From Microbotryomycetes sp. JL201 (Eukaryota; Basidiomycota; Microbotryomycetes): 64,000 nt of DNA. The notes under the pieces are model-generated. The model was not told the DNA's origin. It was given only the letters and a program-made list of their open reading frames with translations, and searched no databases. This document shows positions 34,051 to 46,954 of the stretch, piece by piece. The translations under genes and the position numbers were made by a program. Numbering within the stretch: the first letter of the stretch is position 1; every line of letters starts with the position of its first letter. The stretch spans positions 248,001-312,000 of the forward strand of contig JAQYUZ010000013.1 of NCBI GenBank assembly GCA_033819885.1, written 5' to 3'.

Positions 34051-37000
34051 CTAGTCGCTCAACGACTTCCCAAGCAACAACCGAGCTTTCTCCATCTCAG
34101 ATTGACCGTCCAACGAATGATTCGCTATGCTGCTGCCTTCATGCTGGTGGTATGGGAAACCGACGTGTACGTCACTCGAACTTTTGCGTTCCGTTCGAGC
34201 AACTTGAGACAGCGGCGGCAAGCTGACGGACGTCTTCTTCTCAAGAGTCGATGGGCGAGTCAATGATGCCGATGACGGAGACTCTTGACGACCGAGCTCG
34301 GGCAATGAGTGAGGCTGGTGGGGGGACATTGAGCGACCAGAAACAACAAGCACACCTTAGATCGGCACTCACGCCGTGCCCGTTCGTGCCAAGAGCAGTA
34401 CCTGCCACAGGCAACACTTCCGGTTCCGCCATCTCTTCGGGTTCAGCTACAAATTGTGCGTCGGGATACAGTAGCCTCCATTCAGACAGGTCGAGCGGCA
34501 AGTCTGATTGTCGGTCATCCATGCCGCTTGAATCCGTCTTTGACGAGCCTTGATCGACATTGGATGGCTCCAAGTCGACAGGAGCGACAGTGTTGCTAGG
34601 TAGACTGCTACTAGACGAGTTTTCGCTCGGTGCGGCGACTGCGGACATTCGAGGCGAGCTCGTTGACGATACGCTCGGTTGAGGGCTTCCGCTCGGCTGA
34701 GGGCTTCCAAGAGAAGATGATGAATCGCGTCCGCGTGTCAAAGTCGACATTGGAGACAGAGGAGAAGGTGTTAGAGACCTTCGGGACGTTGAAGCGGACG
34801 GATTGCTCGAATGGGGCATATGGAAACGCGCCTTCAGAGACTCTTTGAGCGTCCGTTTGGCAGCAGACCTGGTCACGAATACCCTCAGCTACCATGCAGA
34901 GTCAGTGTCATGACATTTCTTACCGCTGATCCGCAAGCGGCAAGCGTCGGTGAGCCGTTTGCAGGAGTTGACCGAGCAATGCGCCCTTCTGCGACCAGAT
35001 CGATCGAACGACGTCTCGCTTAAGCTCGTTGAGCAAATCCAGGAACGAGAGCGTTCTGTTGCGATACTGTATGCTTGGCGTGCGATACGTAATGTTATAC
35101 ACGTCCAGTAGCCGACTGCGGTCTTCCTTCTCAGACTAAGCGCGGAATTAGCTCTTGTGCCCGAATGCACGGGTCAGCATTCTTCGACTCACTCGATAAG
35201 TGAGACAGAGCAGTGTTGAAGTAATTTCGACGAGAATGAATGTCCTATTCAGCTGCGCCCGCGCTCTCATCTCGGCGGCGTCCAAGCCTTCCTCTTGACC
35301 AGCGCCTGCGAGCACATCAGCCGAGACGGCTTTGCGCAAGCGATGCTCGCTCGCGTTCAGCGACGAATGCGAACCCGAAGCGTGCAGATTAGGTGTCGAC
35401 TTGTTCAGACCCCTGTCAATCAAACTTGAGGAGTCAAGTGACTCTGTCGAAACGTTATGACTGTTGACTACGATCGATGGCGGTCTCGTGGACGTCTGCG
35501 AGCCAGTTCTAGACTCAGAACCGGGCACTTTGAGTTGATTGCTGCTCTTTTTGCGCTCGATCGCCTGCGTCTTTGCTCGTCGTTGGCTGAACAGATAGTC
35601 GAGAATCTGTCGCCCGACTCTGTGCTCCAGCTGCAGCTTGAGCGGATGTAAATGTATTTCGAGCAAGTCAACCATAGTGATGCCGCCAACCGGAGGCAAA
35701 GAGTTCCACAAGACGGCCGCGAACAAGTCTACCTTGGCCAAGTCGTGCGTCTTGTCGGCATCGCTTTTGGCAATGATCTCGGCGAAGACGTGGTTTGGAG
35801 AGCTATTCAGCGCACGTAGATCTTTGATGATCAGCCGATTTGAGACCGAGCTGTCTTGTTTGCTGACCCAAGAGAAATCGACGCCATTGACTGAGAACTT
35901 TGCAAAGGGCGTGTCGGCCTGATCGAGCATGTGCCACACGAGCTCAGATGCACGCGCCTCGAAGTGCATGCCTGCAGTCGTGCCCGACATTTTGGATGCG
36001 CCGTTCATGTCTTGCGCGCGGGTAATGGCTTCGACGACGAGCGACAACTCTTGCGACAAGCGACCGAGCTCGCAACGACTGACAAACAGTTCGATCCGAC
36101 CTTCATCGTCGAGCTCATCCATGTGCGCCTGGTACTGTGTCTGCAAGTCGGTCTGTGCACGGATCCGATTCTGCAAGTCTCGAATCATGTCGATTGTGCC
36201 GCGCAAATTCGAAAAGTCGTGCGTAAACACCATGGCCTCGACCTTCGAGTTGCGCGACTTTTGAGCAGGGTCAGAGTACAAGATAAGGTCCGTGACGACA
36301 TTGTATATTGCCTTGAAATGGTCCGGATTCGCCGAGACTGAAAACTTGTCGGCTTGTACAGATATTCGATCTAGCGAAGGAGCGAAGTCAGTCTGCGAAG
36401 ACGCTCACAGACATGCAAGACTTGCCTGTGCCGGTTTCAAAATGCGAAGAGTGAGGACCTTGCGAAGTCCCACGTTTCGCTGTAGGCCCGTCCGTCTTTG
36501 ACCGCAACCGAAGCTCATTAAATTTATCGTACCGTAGCGCAGCAGACGTGCGCGGAACGAGACGGTCGAATCCGTATGGCTCGACCCGCAAATCGACAAG
36601 CGTCTCGAGCGGAACAAACACTGGCTTGCCAGAGAGAACATCGCCACCTAGTACGCTGTCGTGCGGGTAAAAGATCTGCATACCGTCCAAGGTGGCAAAC
36701 GTCTGATGCATGACAAGCGAACTGACAGGATCGTCCTTGACGCTCGTGTCAGCGACGGTAAACACCTTGAACTGGGCGCGAAAGGCCGTCAAAATGACTG
36801 TCGAGCTGTCGTCGATCTCGCTGCGCAACGCCACTTGCGGCTTGATAATCATACACAAGTGACCCGAATTGAGTTGATAGTCATCAGGCAAACCATCAGC
36901 TGCATGGTCGGGATCTACGTCCAAGCCCTCGAAAAACGGGTGCGTCGCTTTCGGGTCGCTCGATTCGTTCTTGGCCCAAAATTTTCGAGTTTCGCCTTGG

Positions 37001-40000
37001 ACGAGGTCATCGAGCATCTTGTGCGCCTCGTCCGACCCTCGCGCCTGGTGCTGTCGACCAGTTCGCGTGGACTGACGCCTCTGCCAGCCCTTGCGCGCTT
37101 TTTGCTCGTGCTCGATAGCGACATCTCTAATGAACTTGATCGCCTGGGCCGACATGTGGTACATCAAGCCCTTGCGACCCTTTGACGAGTAATAATACTT
37201 GAGGAGAATCTCGCGTGTTACGTTTGACACTTGGATTGTGGGGTTGTGCATCATGTATCGATTTTCCCACGAGCCCCACTGTTGATACAGTGTCGACGTG
37301 ATATGGGGCAGATGGGGCTCGTCGCCTTCGTCCTCGCGCACGACGTCTGGACCTGCACTACTTGGCGCTCTTCCGTAAGGCGGCTCTGGCCTCGGTGCCT
37401 TTTTATCAGACGGTGACTGCTTGTGAGGACTCTCGTGCTCTCGTGCGGTGGTGCGAATACTCTCGCGGACGCGCTCGAGCCTTTGAACGATCCGTCGAAC
37501 GGCTTCAATTCGCAGGCCAAGCTCACGCGACTCGATTTTGTGCTGAGACGCCTGCAAGCAAACGACGTCAGCAGCTGCAAGAGTCCTGTCAACCCGATCG
37601 AATGCGGACTTGCCCGTTCAGCCTCTTGCTCGAGAAGCTCAAGCCTCTTTTGCGCTTCTTCAATCTGCACTGTGACAGAATCTAGTGGCGTTCATGTCAG
37701 GAAACGATTCGTGACTGCCGCTTGTGCGACCAAGCGCACCTGTTGAACAGCCAACGAGACAGGTATGTGACGGCTCTTTGCCAAACTTTGTCTTCGGTCT
37801 ATCCATTCTACCGTGTCGGATGCTGTCACCCTCCTCCTCTTCATCAGCATTGACCTTGTCTGTATCCTTCTGCCGATAGTATGTGAACCGTGGACAAGCG
37901 AGCAATGGCAATACTCGCAACTGAGGCGACCTGTCGGGAATTGAATAAACTGCGTCGTTGAAATCGTCCAAGTCGGCCCAATCGAGGTCGTCATCGTGAA
38001 GCACGTAGTCTTGCGCCGGCGGCAGCCCGTCGTCTTCGTTCTCTGCTTCGTGAGCCAAGTCATCAGGCACGACGACCGCTTTGTCTGGCTCTCTGAACTT
38101 TGCCGTGATAGCCCGAAGGTCGACGCCGTCACAATCGATTTCGGCTAGATAAAATGCCTTGTGGATGACGGCTTTTTTCTTTCCAGTGTCGCTGTTGACG
38201 TGCATCTCTTCCTGCTCGCGTTGATGCAAGTCGACATTGAACCGACCGATTTTACCCTTGAGCCCAAGTACGGTCGTCTCGCCATTAGTCCATTCTTGCC
38301 ATGACTCTTGTCTATACATGTGGGAGATGAACAAAGGCGCCAGACTGAACCGATACTTGATTGTCGCGCAGTGCTTGCCAAACTTTTTGCTTGGCGGTTG
38401 CGCCGAAGGAAACAGTTTGCCCTGACGGATTGGCAGCGACATTGTGCTGTCAAACAGCTTCCACCACCGCCGGAAATGGTGCATGGCGTGCGGACTGAAA
38501 TGCATACTATTGTACCCGTCCCGCCCGTCATGGTCGCAGTCATGGTCTGGCGAGTCTGTCTTTTTCGACGGCAGAGGCAGGTTGAGAGGCGCGGTCAAAG
38601 AGATTGAAAAATGTATAAAGTCGGACCTGAACCCCCTGAATGAGTCCTCAGTCTGCAAAAACCCATATGTTAATCAGAGACGATTGCGCGAAGAGCTCGG
38701 ATGATCTTTTTACTCACCTCGCCGTGCGGCCCGATCGATTCTGCGGTCTTTGTATGCACCTCCCAGTGCGATCTGAAATCAAAATAACGGCACTGACGAT
38801 GAAAGGGGTCTTGACTTTGACAATTCGGCTTCGTGCAATCTGGTGGGCATGCTCTTTCCAGCACGGCACCCATCCCCCACCTAACGCCGTTGATGAGCTT
38901 GGCGCAAACTTTTGTGAATTCGTGCTCGACGGTGCGGTACTTGGCAAGGGGGTCGTTGGTATTGTTTGATTGTTGAGTCGAAGAAGCGCCGTCCGTCTCT
39001 GGTGCAGATTCTTTTGCGAGCAAGCCTGTCGCGGCAGAATCGACATAGTCGCGCAAGTTGGGTATCCCGAGCACGTACTCGTCGCTGAGAACCTGGAAGA
39101 ACTCGCGATCGGGATTGTCAAAACCGAGCAAGAACTTGACGTTGCCGTGCCACGATTTTGCGAATCCTGCTCCGAGACCAAGCAGCTCGTAAGGGTTGCG
39201 TGAGCCCTTGAGATGAAAGTGGACCGGTCCTTCGCCTTGGAAGAGAATCTTGACCCGCCAATGAAACACGAGTCTGATCTTGTCCCAGAAGCCTACACGC
39301 TCAGATGGATCTGGCGTTGCTTTCGTCAACGTGTCGATCACCTTTGCAATGTCTTGAATTGCTGGCTGAATCGAGTTGCCCCAGCCGATCCGGGTGGCAT
39401 AAGGCGAACGAATGCGTGCGATGGGTGTACAATATGTTTTTGTCGGCATCGCCGAGCGAGGCACGGTGATCGTGTACGGCCCACTTTGTCCAGACGAGGC
39501 ATGGGCAGGAACGATAGCGCAAGGCACACGACGGGTGGATTCTGGTCCACCAATCTCTTCAGCAATGACGAGGTCGGCTTCACATTCCCAGCTGGCAAAG
39601 TCGTGACCGCTCGAGCTCGACATCGGTGGTACGAGCAGCAGAGGCAGCGGATAGTCGCGAACGTCGCACCGCATTGACTCCATCTTCCAAGAAAAATGCA
39701 GCGGTACGAGCAATGTAAATCTGGTGTCGCGCGGCAAACCTTTGCCAACATCATGTAAAAAGTCGGGCAATTCGTGCTCCGAGAACGATGGTCGCTTGAT
39801 CGTGAAGCGCAAGTCGTGCAATGTCGCCCGAGCCAGAGGCGCAGACCGACTCGACGGCAACAAGTCGATCGGCAGGAGCGTGTCGGGTCGCTGCGAATGC
39901 GGTCCATACAAGCGACGAGTGAGAGCTTCTTCACGTCGACTCTGCTCTGCAACGGCATTGCGCATACGTTTGATCCAATGCGACGAGTTGTAGGCCTTGA

Positions 40001-43000
40001 GATTGTACCGGGCATCGGCAATGCTGACAGAGTGCTTGCCACTCACTTTGCGCTTTCTTGCCGATGAGTGGCGACTGCCCGTCTGTTGCTGCTCATCATC
40101 ATCACCGTCGTCCAAGCCAGACTCGGCTCGATGGATTGCATCAACCTTGGTCTCGAAAGCGGCGTCCCTCTCAAGTCTCGCGCTCTGTTCCTCGTACCCT
40201 GCGCGCCAAATGATGTTGAGCCTCGTTTCAAATGGATCGTCCTGTATCTCGAAAGCAAACAACTTGATGTTGATATCAATCTTGGGCAGCCGTTTCGGTC
40301 CCTCTTCATGAGGCTCAAGCACCCATTCCGGTTTGCCTTTGAGATGCCAATGCACCAACTGCTTCGTTGCCTTGACGAGGTTGGCCACGTTGTCGACTAT
40401 TTTCGAAAACACGTATTTGAATGGAATTCGCAATCTAACAGAGTCGGTGTGTAGCGTGACGATGAACGGTTGCAGACCCTCGTTGTTCGATTCAGGTCGA
40501 ACGACGACTGACGTGACGCGCAATCGAACAATATCTTCCCATTTTTGGTGCTGCGTCGGACACTGGCCCGCAAGCAACAGAGCGTCCCACTCGATCAGCG
40601 CGCCACTCGCCTTGGCATGCTGAATTCGCAAGCGTCGTATGTTGATGAACAGCGGAACTTCGTGCGGTAAGGTGACGTATGCGTGCAGCTCTTTCAGTTC
40701 GATACGGAAGTTTACGCATGGACGAGGTCGACGACGAGCTGATTCAGCCGGCAGGTCCAACGGCGGTCGTCTGGCAGCTTGCGCCTTGCTGAGCAGGCTC
40801 TTGATGGTCGAGATGGCGACTAGGCACAAGTAGATGCTAAAAAGCTCGACACGGAGCGTCAGACACTCGCTCTCGATAGACACGATGACCTCGTCCAAGG
40901 GCCGGTCGTTTGCAGCCGAGTCATCATCGCCGTTGCTCGCAGCCAGCACGCGAACGCGCAGCGGCAAGTGAGGCAAAACGAGAATCCCCTTGCTCGCCTG
41001 TTTCGGTCGAGCCGGCATGATTGACCTGCGGCGCTTGACCAGGTCAGAAATGTTGGCCCTGTTCTTGAGTTCCCAGTTTGAGTCGTCCTGGTCGTCGTGA
41101 GGTCCGGAAAGCGACTTCATTCGATTCCTTCCTCTAGACACACGTGCATCTACAACTGGATCCAAGTTGAGGTCCCGTAACGATAATTTGAACAAGGCAT
41201 GCCGTTGACCAGGCTGTCCGGCGACTTCGGCATTGGCCTCGATACGGATGTCTTCGCGCATCTCGAGCAAATGTCGAGCTGCAAAGTTGACCACATTCGG
41301 ATGATGCTCTTGTTGCATGACGAACTCGGCGATGATTGGCCCCGCGTGAAGCGCCACACCTCGACACGCCTGCTCGTCATTTCTCGGATCGACCCCGGCA
41401 ATTCGGACGTCGAAAGAGATGACGGCAAAGTATACGCTTTGCTCGAGCGGCAAGCTGTCGACGATGGGGGCGGGCGCCGGTGGCGTTTGTGAAGATTGTG
41501 CAATGGACTGTCGCTCCGTCGCCATGGCAGAAGCTTCTGCAAAGACTGCTAAAAAGTCATGCAGGCAGCCCATGACCAGTGGACGCCACGAGTCAACGCC
41601 AACCGCGTCGATTAGCACCCGTGTCTCGCCTATCGTCGTGTCCATATCGAGCACAGGGACCAAGCGGCCGGACAAGGTGCGCTCGTCCCAACCTTTGATC
41701 ACTTGCGAAAACGATGCCTCGATGGGCCCGATGGCAAAAACGTCCATGCGCACGGGATCCGACGGCAAGACTGGCTGACCATCGAGCCATCCAGCGCTCG
41801 TCTCTGTCCTCGAATTGCCGTGATTTGTCGCGAGAACGTACACATTTAGAGCGTCGGCGAACAAGTGACCTGTGATTGTGTACCTGAACGAGTGACGGTC
41901 GAGCTCCTTCGAAAGCGTCGCGTTGCGCAAAGCTGGCTCGCGTCGAAGTGGTGGCGTAGTAAGCGGTGGCGGTGGGGGCATACCAAGCTCATCGTAATTT
42001 TCCTCTGGCGCGTCATGCTTTTGTGAGTCGCTGCTGTGTGAGGCACACTCTGACGCGGCTTTCGACTTCTTGGCCCTCCGCTGAGCCGCTCTGCGGTCGA
42101 CCTCTGTCCGCTTGACGCTTCGGTCGGTGTATTCCGCCTGAAAGCTGGCTCTACCGTTCGGAAACGAAATACAAAATAGCTCTGGGGAGCACCACGTCCG
42201 AAAGAACAAGTCTGCCTCGGGTTCGACATCGTGACGAGCGACAGGAGCTTGTATCCTCAGCTCGATGCCTTCCATGGCCACCGTGCCGGCCACCCGAGGG
42301 ATATCTACCATCTTTTTGACCGGAGGAGGGTTTGACGCCCGTGTTTTGCGGGTTTTGGGCGACTTGTCGCGAGCGGCCCAGATTGTTAATGCCGAACCGA
42401 GCGTCTCGAATGTTGTGTGGCCTCTGACTTGGCCGAAAGACGCGTCGACAACAACAGTCGTATCGTTAAAGTTGCGAGCGCTTGATAGCATGGCAAGCGG
42501 TAGCAGAGTAGGGGGAAGCCAAGTTGATGTGACGTGCACGAAGGACGAGCCGACGGCGAACGCTTTGGCCGTCAGGGGCGGTACGTCGTCTGAAAAAGCA
42601 GTCAAATGATCAGCATTCGCCTCGAAAGGAGTCTTCACACAGCATGACTCGCTTTCTGCGCCATCCACCTGAACGCGACCGTCGATCTCGTCAAATGACA
42701 GGCGACCGCCAATACCGAGCGTACGATTTTTGCCGAACCAGTCCAAGTGATGTTTGGCGATCGAGTCAGATTTGCCTCCCATTAGCAATGTGCCCGACAA
42801 TCGCTTTATACACACGGCAAACAACGCTGATGACGGCAATTGACGTTTTGACGTGGCGGCAAGCACATGCAAGGGCGTATGATAGTGCGCGGTTATGACA
42901 ATGGCCGGCAAGGAGAGTTTGATTGAGCGCAAATACGTCAAAGGGTGCGGCGTCACAGCTTCGATCTGCTGCAGCGGGCTGTCGGCCTCTCGTTGTGGCG

Positions 43001-43970
43001 ATGAAGGATCCGGGTTCGACTTTTTGCGTTCAGCAACTAGCTCTCGTAGACTCACGACGAGACGCTGCGTTTCGTACAGACGAAGGTGCACGCCAGTCGT
43101 CTCCGAGTCCCCTTCAAAGTTGATGGCGACCGTGACAGTGGCAGGTTCCATAAACATGGACCGGCCTCGCGTGTTGATCAACGTCGACAGCCTGTTCTCG
43201 GGCGTCAGAGGAGCGGACAATGACAATGTAACACGTTGAGGCAAATCGAACGCTGGAAGGTGTAGCTTGCTTGTCGGATAAGGCCGAAATTCAAACACTT
43301 TGAAGTTGGCGAGGCTGATCCACGCTCCCACGCGTGCGACAATGTCGTCTGTCTCGATAGCAGCATCGTCGCTCTGGACCGCCATTCTGTTTTTGTTGTG
43401 GCGCCGTCTCATAATGCCTCCAACTTCGAATCCGGCGCTCAGCGTGCCCGACGTCTTCAAAACGTGTTCTAGTTCGACGGTAAAGTTGACTTCGACGGCA
43501 AACAGCACGAGCGCCGTTGAGAGGGTCGATACGGCTCTATACACTCTGCTCAACGCGGGCAGGATCAACTTGTTCTTCAACAAGCTTGCACTGCGACCTG
43601 CGAGTCCGAGCTTTGTTGAAGTCGTTGTCAAATCTCGTTTCCGGACTGGGCGAGTGGCGGATGCGGCCGGCGCTTGTTGCGTGCGTGGTGACTGCGGGCG
43701 CGCGTTGTGTTTCCCAGAGTGCTTGGCTAGTTTTTGTCTGGGCACGAGAACGCGCACGTTGACGATGCGCAACACGAACCATCCTTTGGTGCATTGCCTC
43801 GAGCCGAGCAAGCTGCATCTGACTGCCCCGACTGACACCGAGTAGCCTGTTACGACAGACAAGATGAATGAAAGCACGCCGGGTAAGAGGACATAGGCGG
43901 TCACGAGCAAGACGAGCACGGACGCGACGACGGCGCTCGGTGACGGCGGCCACGCGACAACAGCCGTCAT
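34051..43970 (-). CDS. FMP27: FMP27/BLTP2-type bridge lipid-transfer protein (SABRE/Hob family)
   Basis: Eight minus-strand exons (43970-38718, 38652-37740, 37681-37614, 37551-36426, 36370-35193, 35135-34924, 34868-34373, 34314-34051) give 3169 residues, longer than yeast Fmp27 (about 2,600). An N-terminal membrane anchor (VVASVLVLLVTAYVLL) is followed by many repeating beta segments. The family's GFWDKIRLVFHWRV signature follows, with HLKGSRNPYELLGLGAGF and FDFRSHWEVH. Next is a WW-containing segment (HHFRRWWKLFDS), then YQQWGSWENRY. The end has YRTPSIQYRNRTLSFLDLL. These proteins form hydrophobic grooves carrying phospholipids at ER-plasma membrane contacts. Introns 3 and 4 (37552-37613 and 36371-36425) need GC donors. 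Confidence 0.93.
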
Positions 43971-44402
43971 TGTCTGCACGCGTGCAAGTCAGTTTTTCGC
44001 AGAGATAAAGCAAGGCTCTCCTAGAGCAAACGCAACCGACTGACAAGTGGGCGCTCGGTCGACAGTCGTTCATGGAGCTCCACCCTGCGCGCCTCGTCTG
44101 TGCTGTTTACCACAAATCCAGGCCTGTGGAATGCAGACCCGGTCTAGTGTCGCACTGTCTCTTGTCGCCGGCGTCAGTTGTCTGTGTTGCAGCCCGCCCC
44201 CCGGAGGACCAAGGCTCACCTCGGCCTCGGCTTCGGGTCTGTTCGAGGATTGCAAAGGCGCAATGACGACCACGACGACAACAGGGACAACAATTAGTCG
44301 TGCGAAGACTGCGACTCTCTTATATTACACACAACATGGCAGAGGCAAGCTAGAGAAAAACAATGTGTGTTTCACAATGGTCCTTCAGAAACAAATCCGC
44401 CT
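43971..44402. other. Intergenic
   Basis: About 430 bases between the FMP27 start and the end of the second Ecl1-like gene, both leftward. It contains a short run of ACG/ACA triplets near 44267-44290. No supported gene; presumably the FMP27 promoter. Confidence 0.4.
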
Positions 44403-46702
44403 TCAAGATTCGTCGTCTTCGACTGCAAAGTGAAACAGCTTCTTGCGCGCCTGTCTACCCACAAGCGGACTCGTCGTCGCTGAAGCACCATTCGTATGCC
44501 TGGCACTGTCGTCGCCATCCTTGGCCCTTTGTACGTTTTGCTGCCGTCTCGCTCGCACCTCATCCATGTCCAACACTGGATACGTCTTGACGCCCAAATC
44601 GTCCCAACTGAACGTTCTTTGCTTGTTTGAGAGGGGAACTTGAGACGACGACGATGAGGAGGAGGACGTTGTCAAAGGAGCGAGGTAAGACAACGCAGGA
44701 TTCAAGAGCGGTGGAGGAGGTACCGCACCAGCAAAACCTTCCGGTCCTTCACCTTGGGGTGTCGGTGCCGTGTGGCGAATGAGCGGTCGTCTGTGAAGAC
44801 CGGGTGTAGATAAGCCACTAGATCGAGTGCTCAACGTCGGCTGTTGTAAGCTGTTTGAGCCAATCGTGGCAACCGCTTGCGTAGGCGTCCTGACACCGCC
44901 TTGGGCTGTCGAAACGTCATCGGCGATAACATCTGTCGCTGATGGTGTCATCGTCAATCCTTTCGCCTTGCGAGGCTTGGTTGCATGATGAGACCCTGCA
45001 GACGATGACAGGTACGACATGGTCGATTGAGCGGTCGAGTGCGAGTGAGAGAACGACGACTGAGACGAAGGTGAAGACGGCGACGTGCCGGGCTGAGGGA
45101 TAGACAGCGAGTCGCGGTGCTGTCTTGGAGACGTAATATGCCTCGAAGGAGCCGCGACAAGCGTGGCAGGAGACCCGCTGGCTTCAGTCGGGTTGACCAT
45201 GGTCCCGGTCGCGACAAGGCCACTTAGGCTCACGCTCGAGTCGCTGCGCTGCGGTTGGGCAAAGCGCGAGGCATGGCCTGTAAATTGGCTGCCTTGCGTC
45301 TTGCCGTACGATGAGCCAAGCAGCGCGAGTGACGCTGAGCTTCCGTTGCGTGTCAGCTGTCGCGACGAGCTTGTGGAGCGGTTGAACAAACGCAGCTAGA
45401 ACGAACCATCAGCGTCACGCACAGCCTTGTTCGCTCACTCGTAAACTTACGTCCTCGAGCCCGAGTAGCGCAGGATTTGGCACGCTGGACGGTCCGGACC
45501 AACCTGTCGTCCTCGCTGCTGGTGGCGGGGGCGATGACAGCTGCGACCGTCTCCGCTCTTGCCTCTCCAGTCTCCTCGCGCGCCTCTCACCTTGATCGAC
45601 CATGGCAGCAACTTCCTCTTGTGATCGCCATATGCCTGCGACAGGATCGGCAAACGCTTGCGGCCGTGGTCCGTCAGAGTAAGCTTTTGCAGGTACAGTC
45701 GGTCGCTGCCGTTGACCAGAAGCCGAGTGCGCTGATGATGCATAACCGCCCAGAGGTGTCAGACTGCGCAAACTCGACAGTGCCGGCGAAGTCGCGAGCG
45801 TTGGTCGACTCGTGCCTGCGAAGCGATCGCCCCGAAGATCGTCAGCCCGCAAAGTCTGGGGCACCACTCGCCGCGCGGATGCAAGACCTACGCATGTCCT
45901 CAGCAAGGCGACTGAGCGAATCTGAGCTCTGGAAATACGATCCGCGTTGCGCGTTCCATGAATGGGGCGAAGGATGGTTGTGTTGCTCCTCGCTCGGGAC
46001 TCGTTGCATCGGCAGCGGCCGGTACGTCTGGCCTCGCGAAGTGCGCCGATGCGAAAAGTCGAGCATCATAGGCGAGTCTGCTCCTGTCGTCGCCATAGGC
46101 GACGTGGCGCCATGGGAAAGCGAGAAAGGCTGCACGCCCTGTGACGAGCTCGGGCGGCTCGAAGGCTTGACGACGGGCGACCGCTCGAGGCTTGCGAAAG
46201 ACGAGTTGCGGCGATAGTCGGGCAGGCTTGGCACCTGAGGCAAGGGGGACACCGTGTCTTGACTGCCTGTACGCGCGTGATCGATGCGAGCGCATTCTGG
46301 CGAGCAGTACAACGTTCCGACGCCCGCGAGGGCCCCGTGCTCATCATCCGGCGCGTCTGGCGGCAGAGTAGCAGCACCTACAGGTGCATCAGGAGCTTCT
46401 TTGTGTTTGCCTTTGTGGTCTGCGGGAATTGTGGTCGATGGTTGGAGCTTTGCGAGGTGCCCGTGCGACCGATTGCGCGAGTGGACAAGGCGCGAAGCAG
46501 ACTTGTTGCGCCTGACGCCTTGCGCACCTGTCGACGTCTTGCGCTTCAAGTCTGACTGCTTGCTGTGCTTGCCGGCCGGGTCGCCATTGAGCGACGGCGA
46601 AGGCAAGGGCGAGGACGAGGCAGAGCCGGACGGGCTGGGCCTCGGCACCTGCCGGTCACAGACGATGCAGTATGACCCAAATTCAAAGTCTGCGTCGTCC
46701 AT
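44403..46702 (-). CDS. Ecl1-like zinc-binding protein, long form
   Basis: Three exons (46702-45892, 45815-45451, 45395-44403) give 722 residues. Near the start the motif SYCIVCDRQVP, then a long Ser/Pro/Lys linker, then GTLYCSPECARIDH, is the Ecl1 (life-span regulatory factor) zinc signature, with CxxC and CS..C separated by an unusually long insert of about 110 residues. The rest is low complexity with SP sites. A short conserved-looking block, TFSWDDLGVKTYPVLDM, lies near the end, followed by KKLFHFAVED. Fission-yeast Ecl1 proteins extend chronological life span under stress or starvation; a similar role is inference. All joins keep frame; introns have GTAGGT and GTAAGT donors. Confidence 0.7.
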
Positions 46703-46954
46703 GCGCGACAGCGACGGGAACTGCAACGCGCCGGCACAGGTGAGTCGCTGTTGAAAACCCGCGCGCGTTGCTTCTCAAAATTCAAAACTCCGACAAGCGA
46801 CGCCGCAGCGGCCATATTGGCAACCGATAAACTCAAAAGCACGTGCTTATCGTGAAAAAATGGTCGTGTCTATTTCATCACAGCGCGCTGAAAGAAGCCT
46901 AACAACAATTGTTTCAAGTCGGAAAGATGCTCAAAACTTGGAAAAGCGAAACGA

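Noticed and set aside
33748-34266. 172-codon plus-strand ORF
   Set aside because: It is opposite the last exons of FMP27 and has no recognisable family features.
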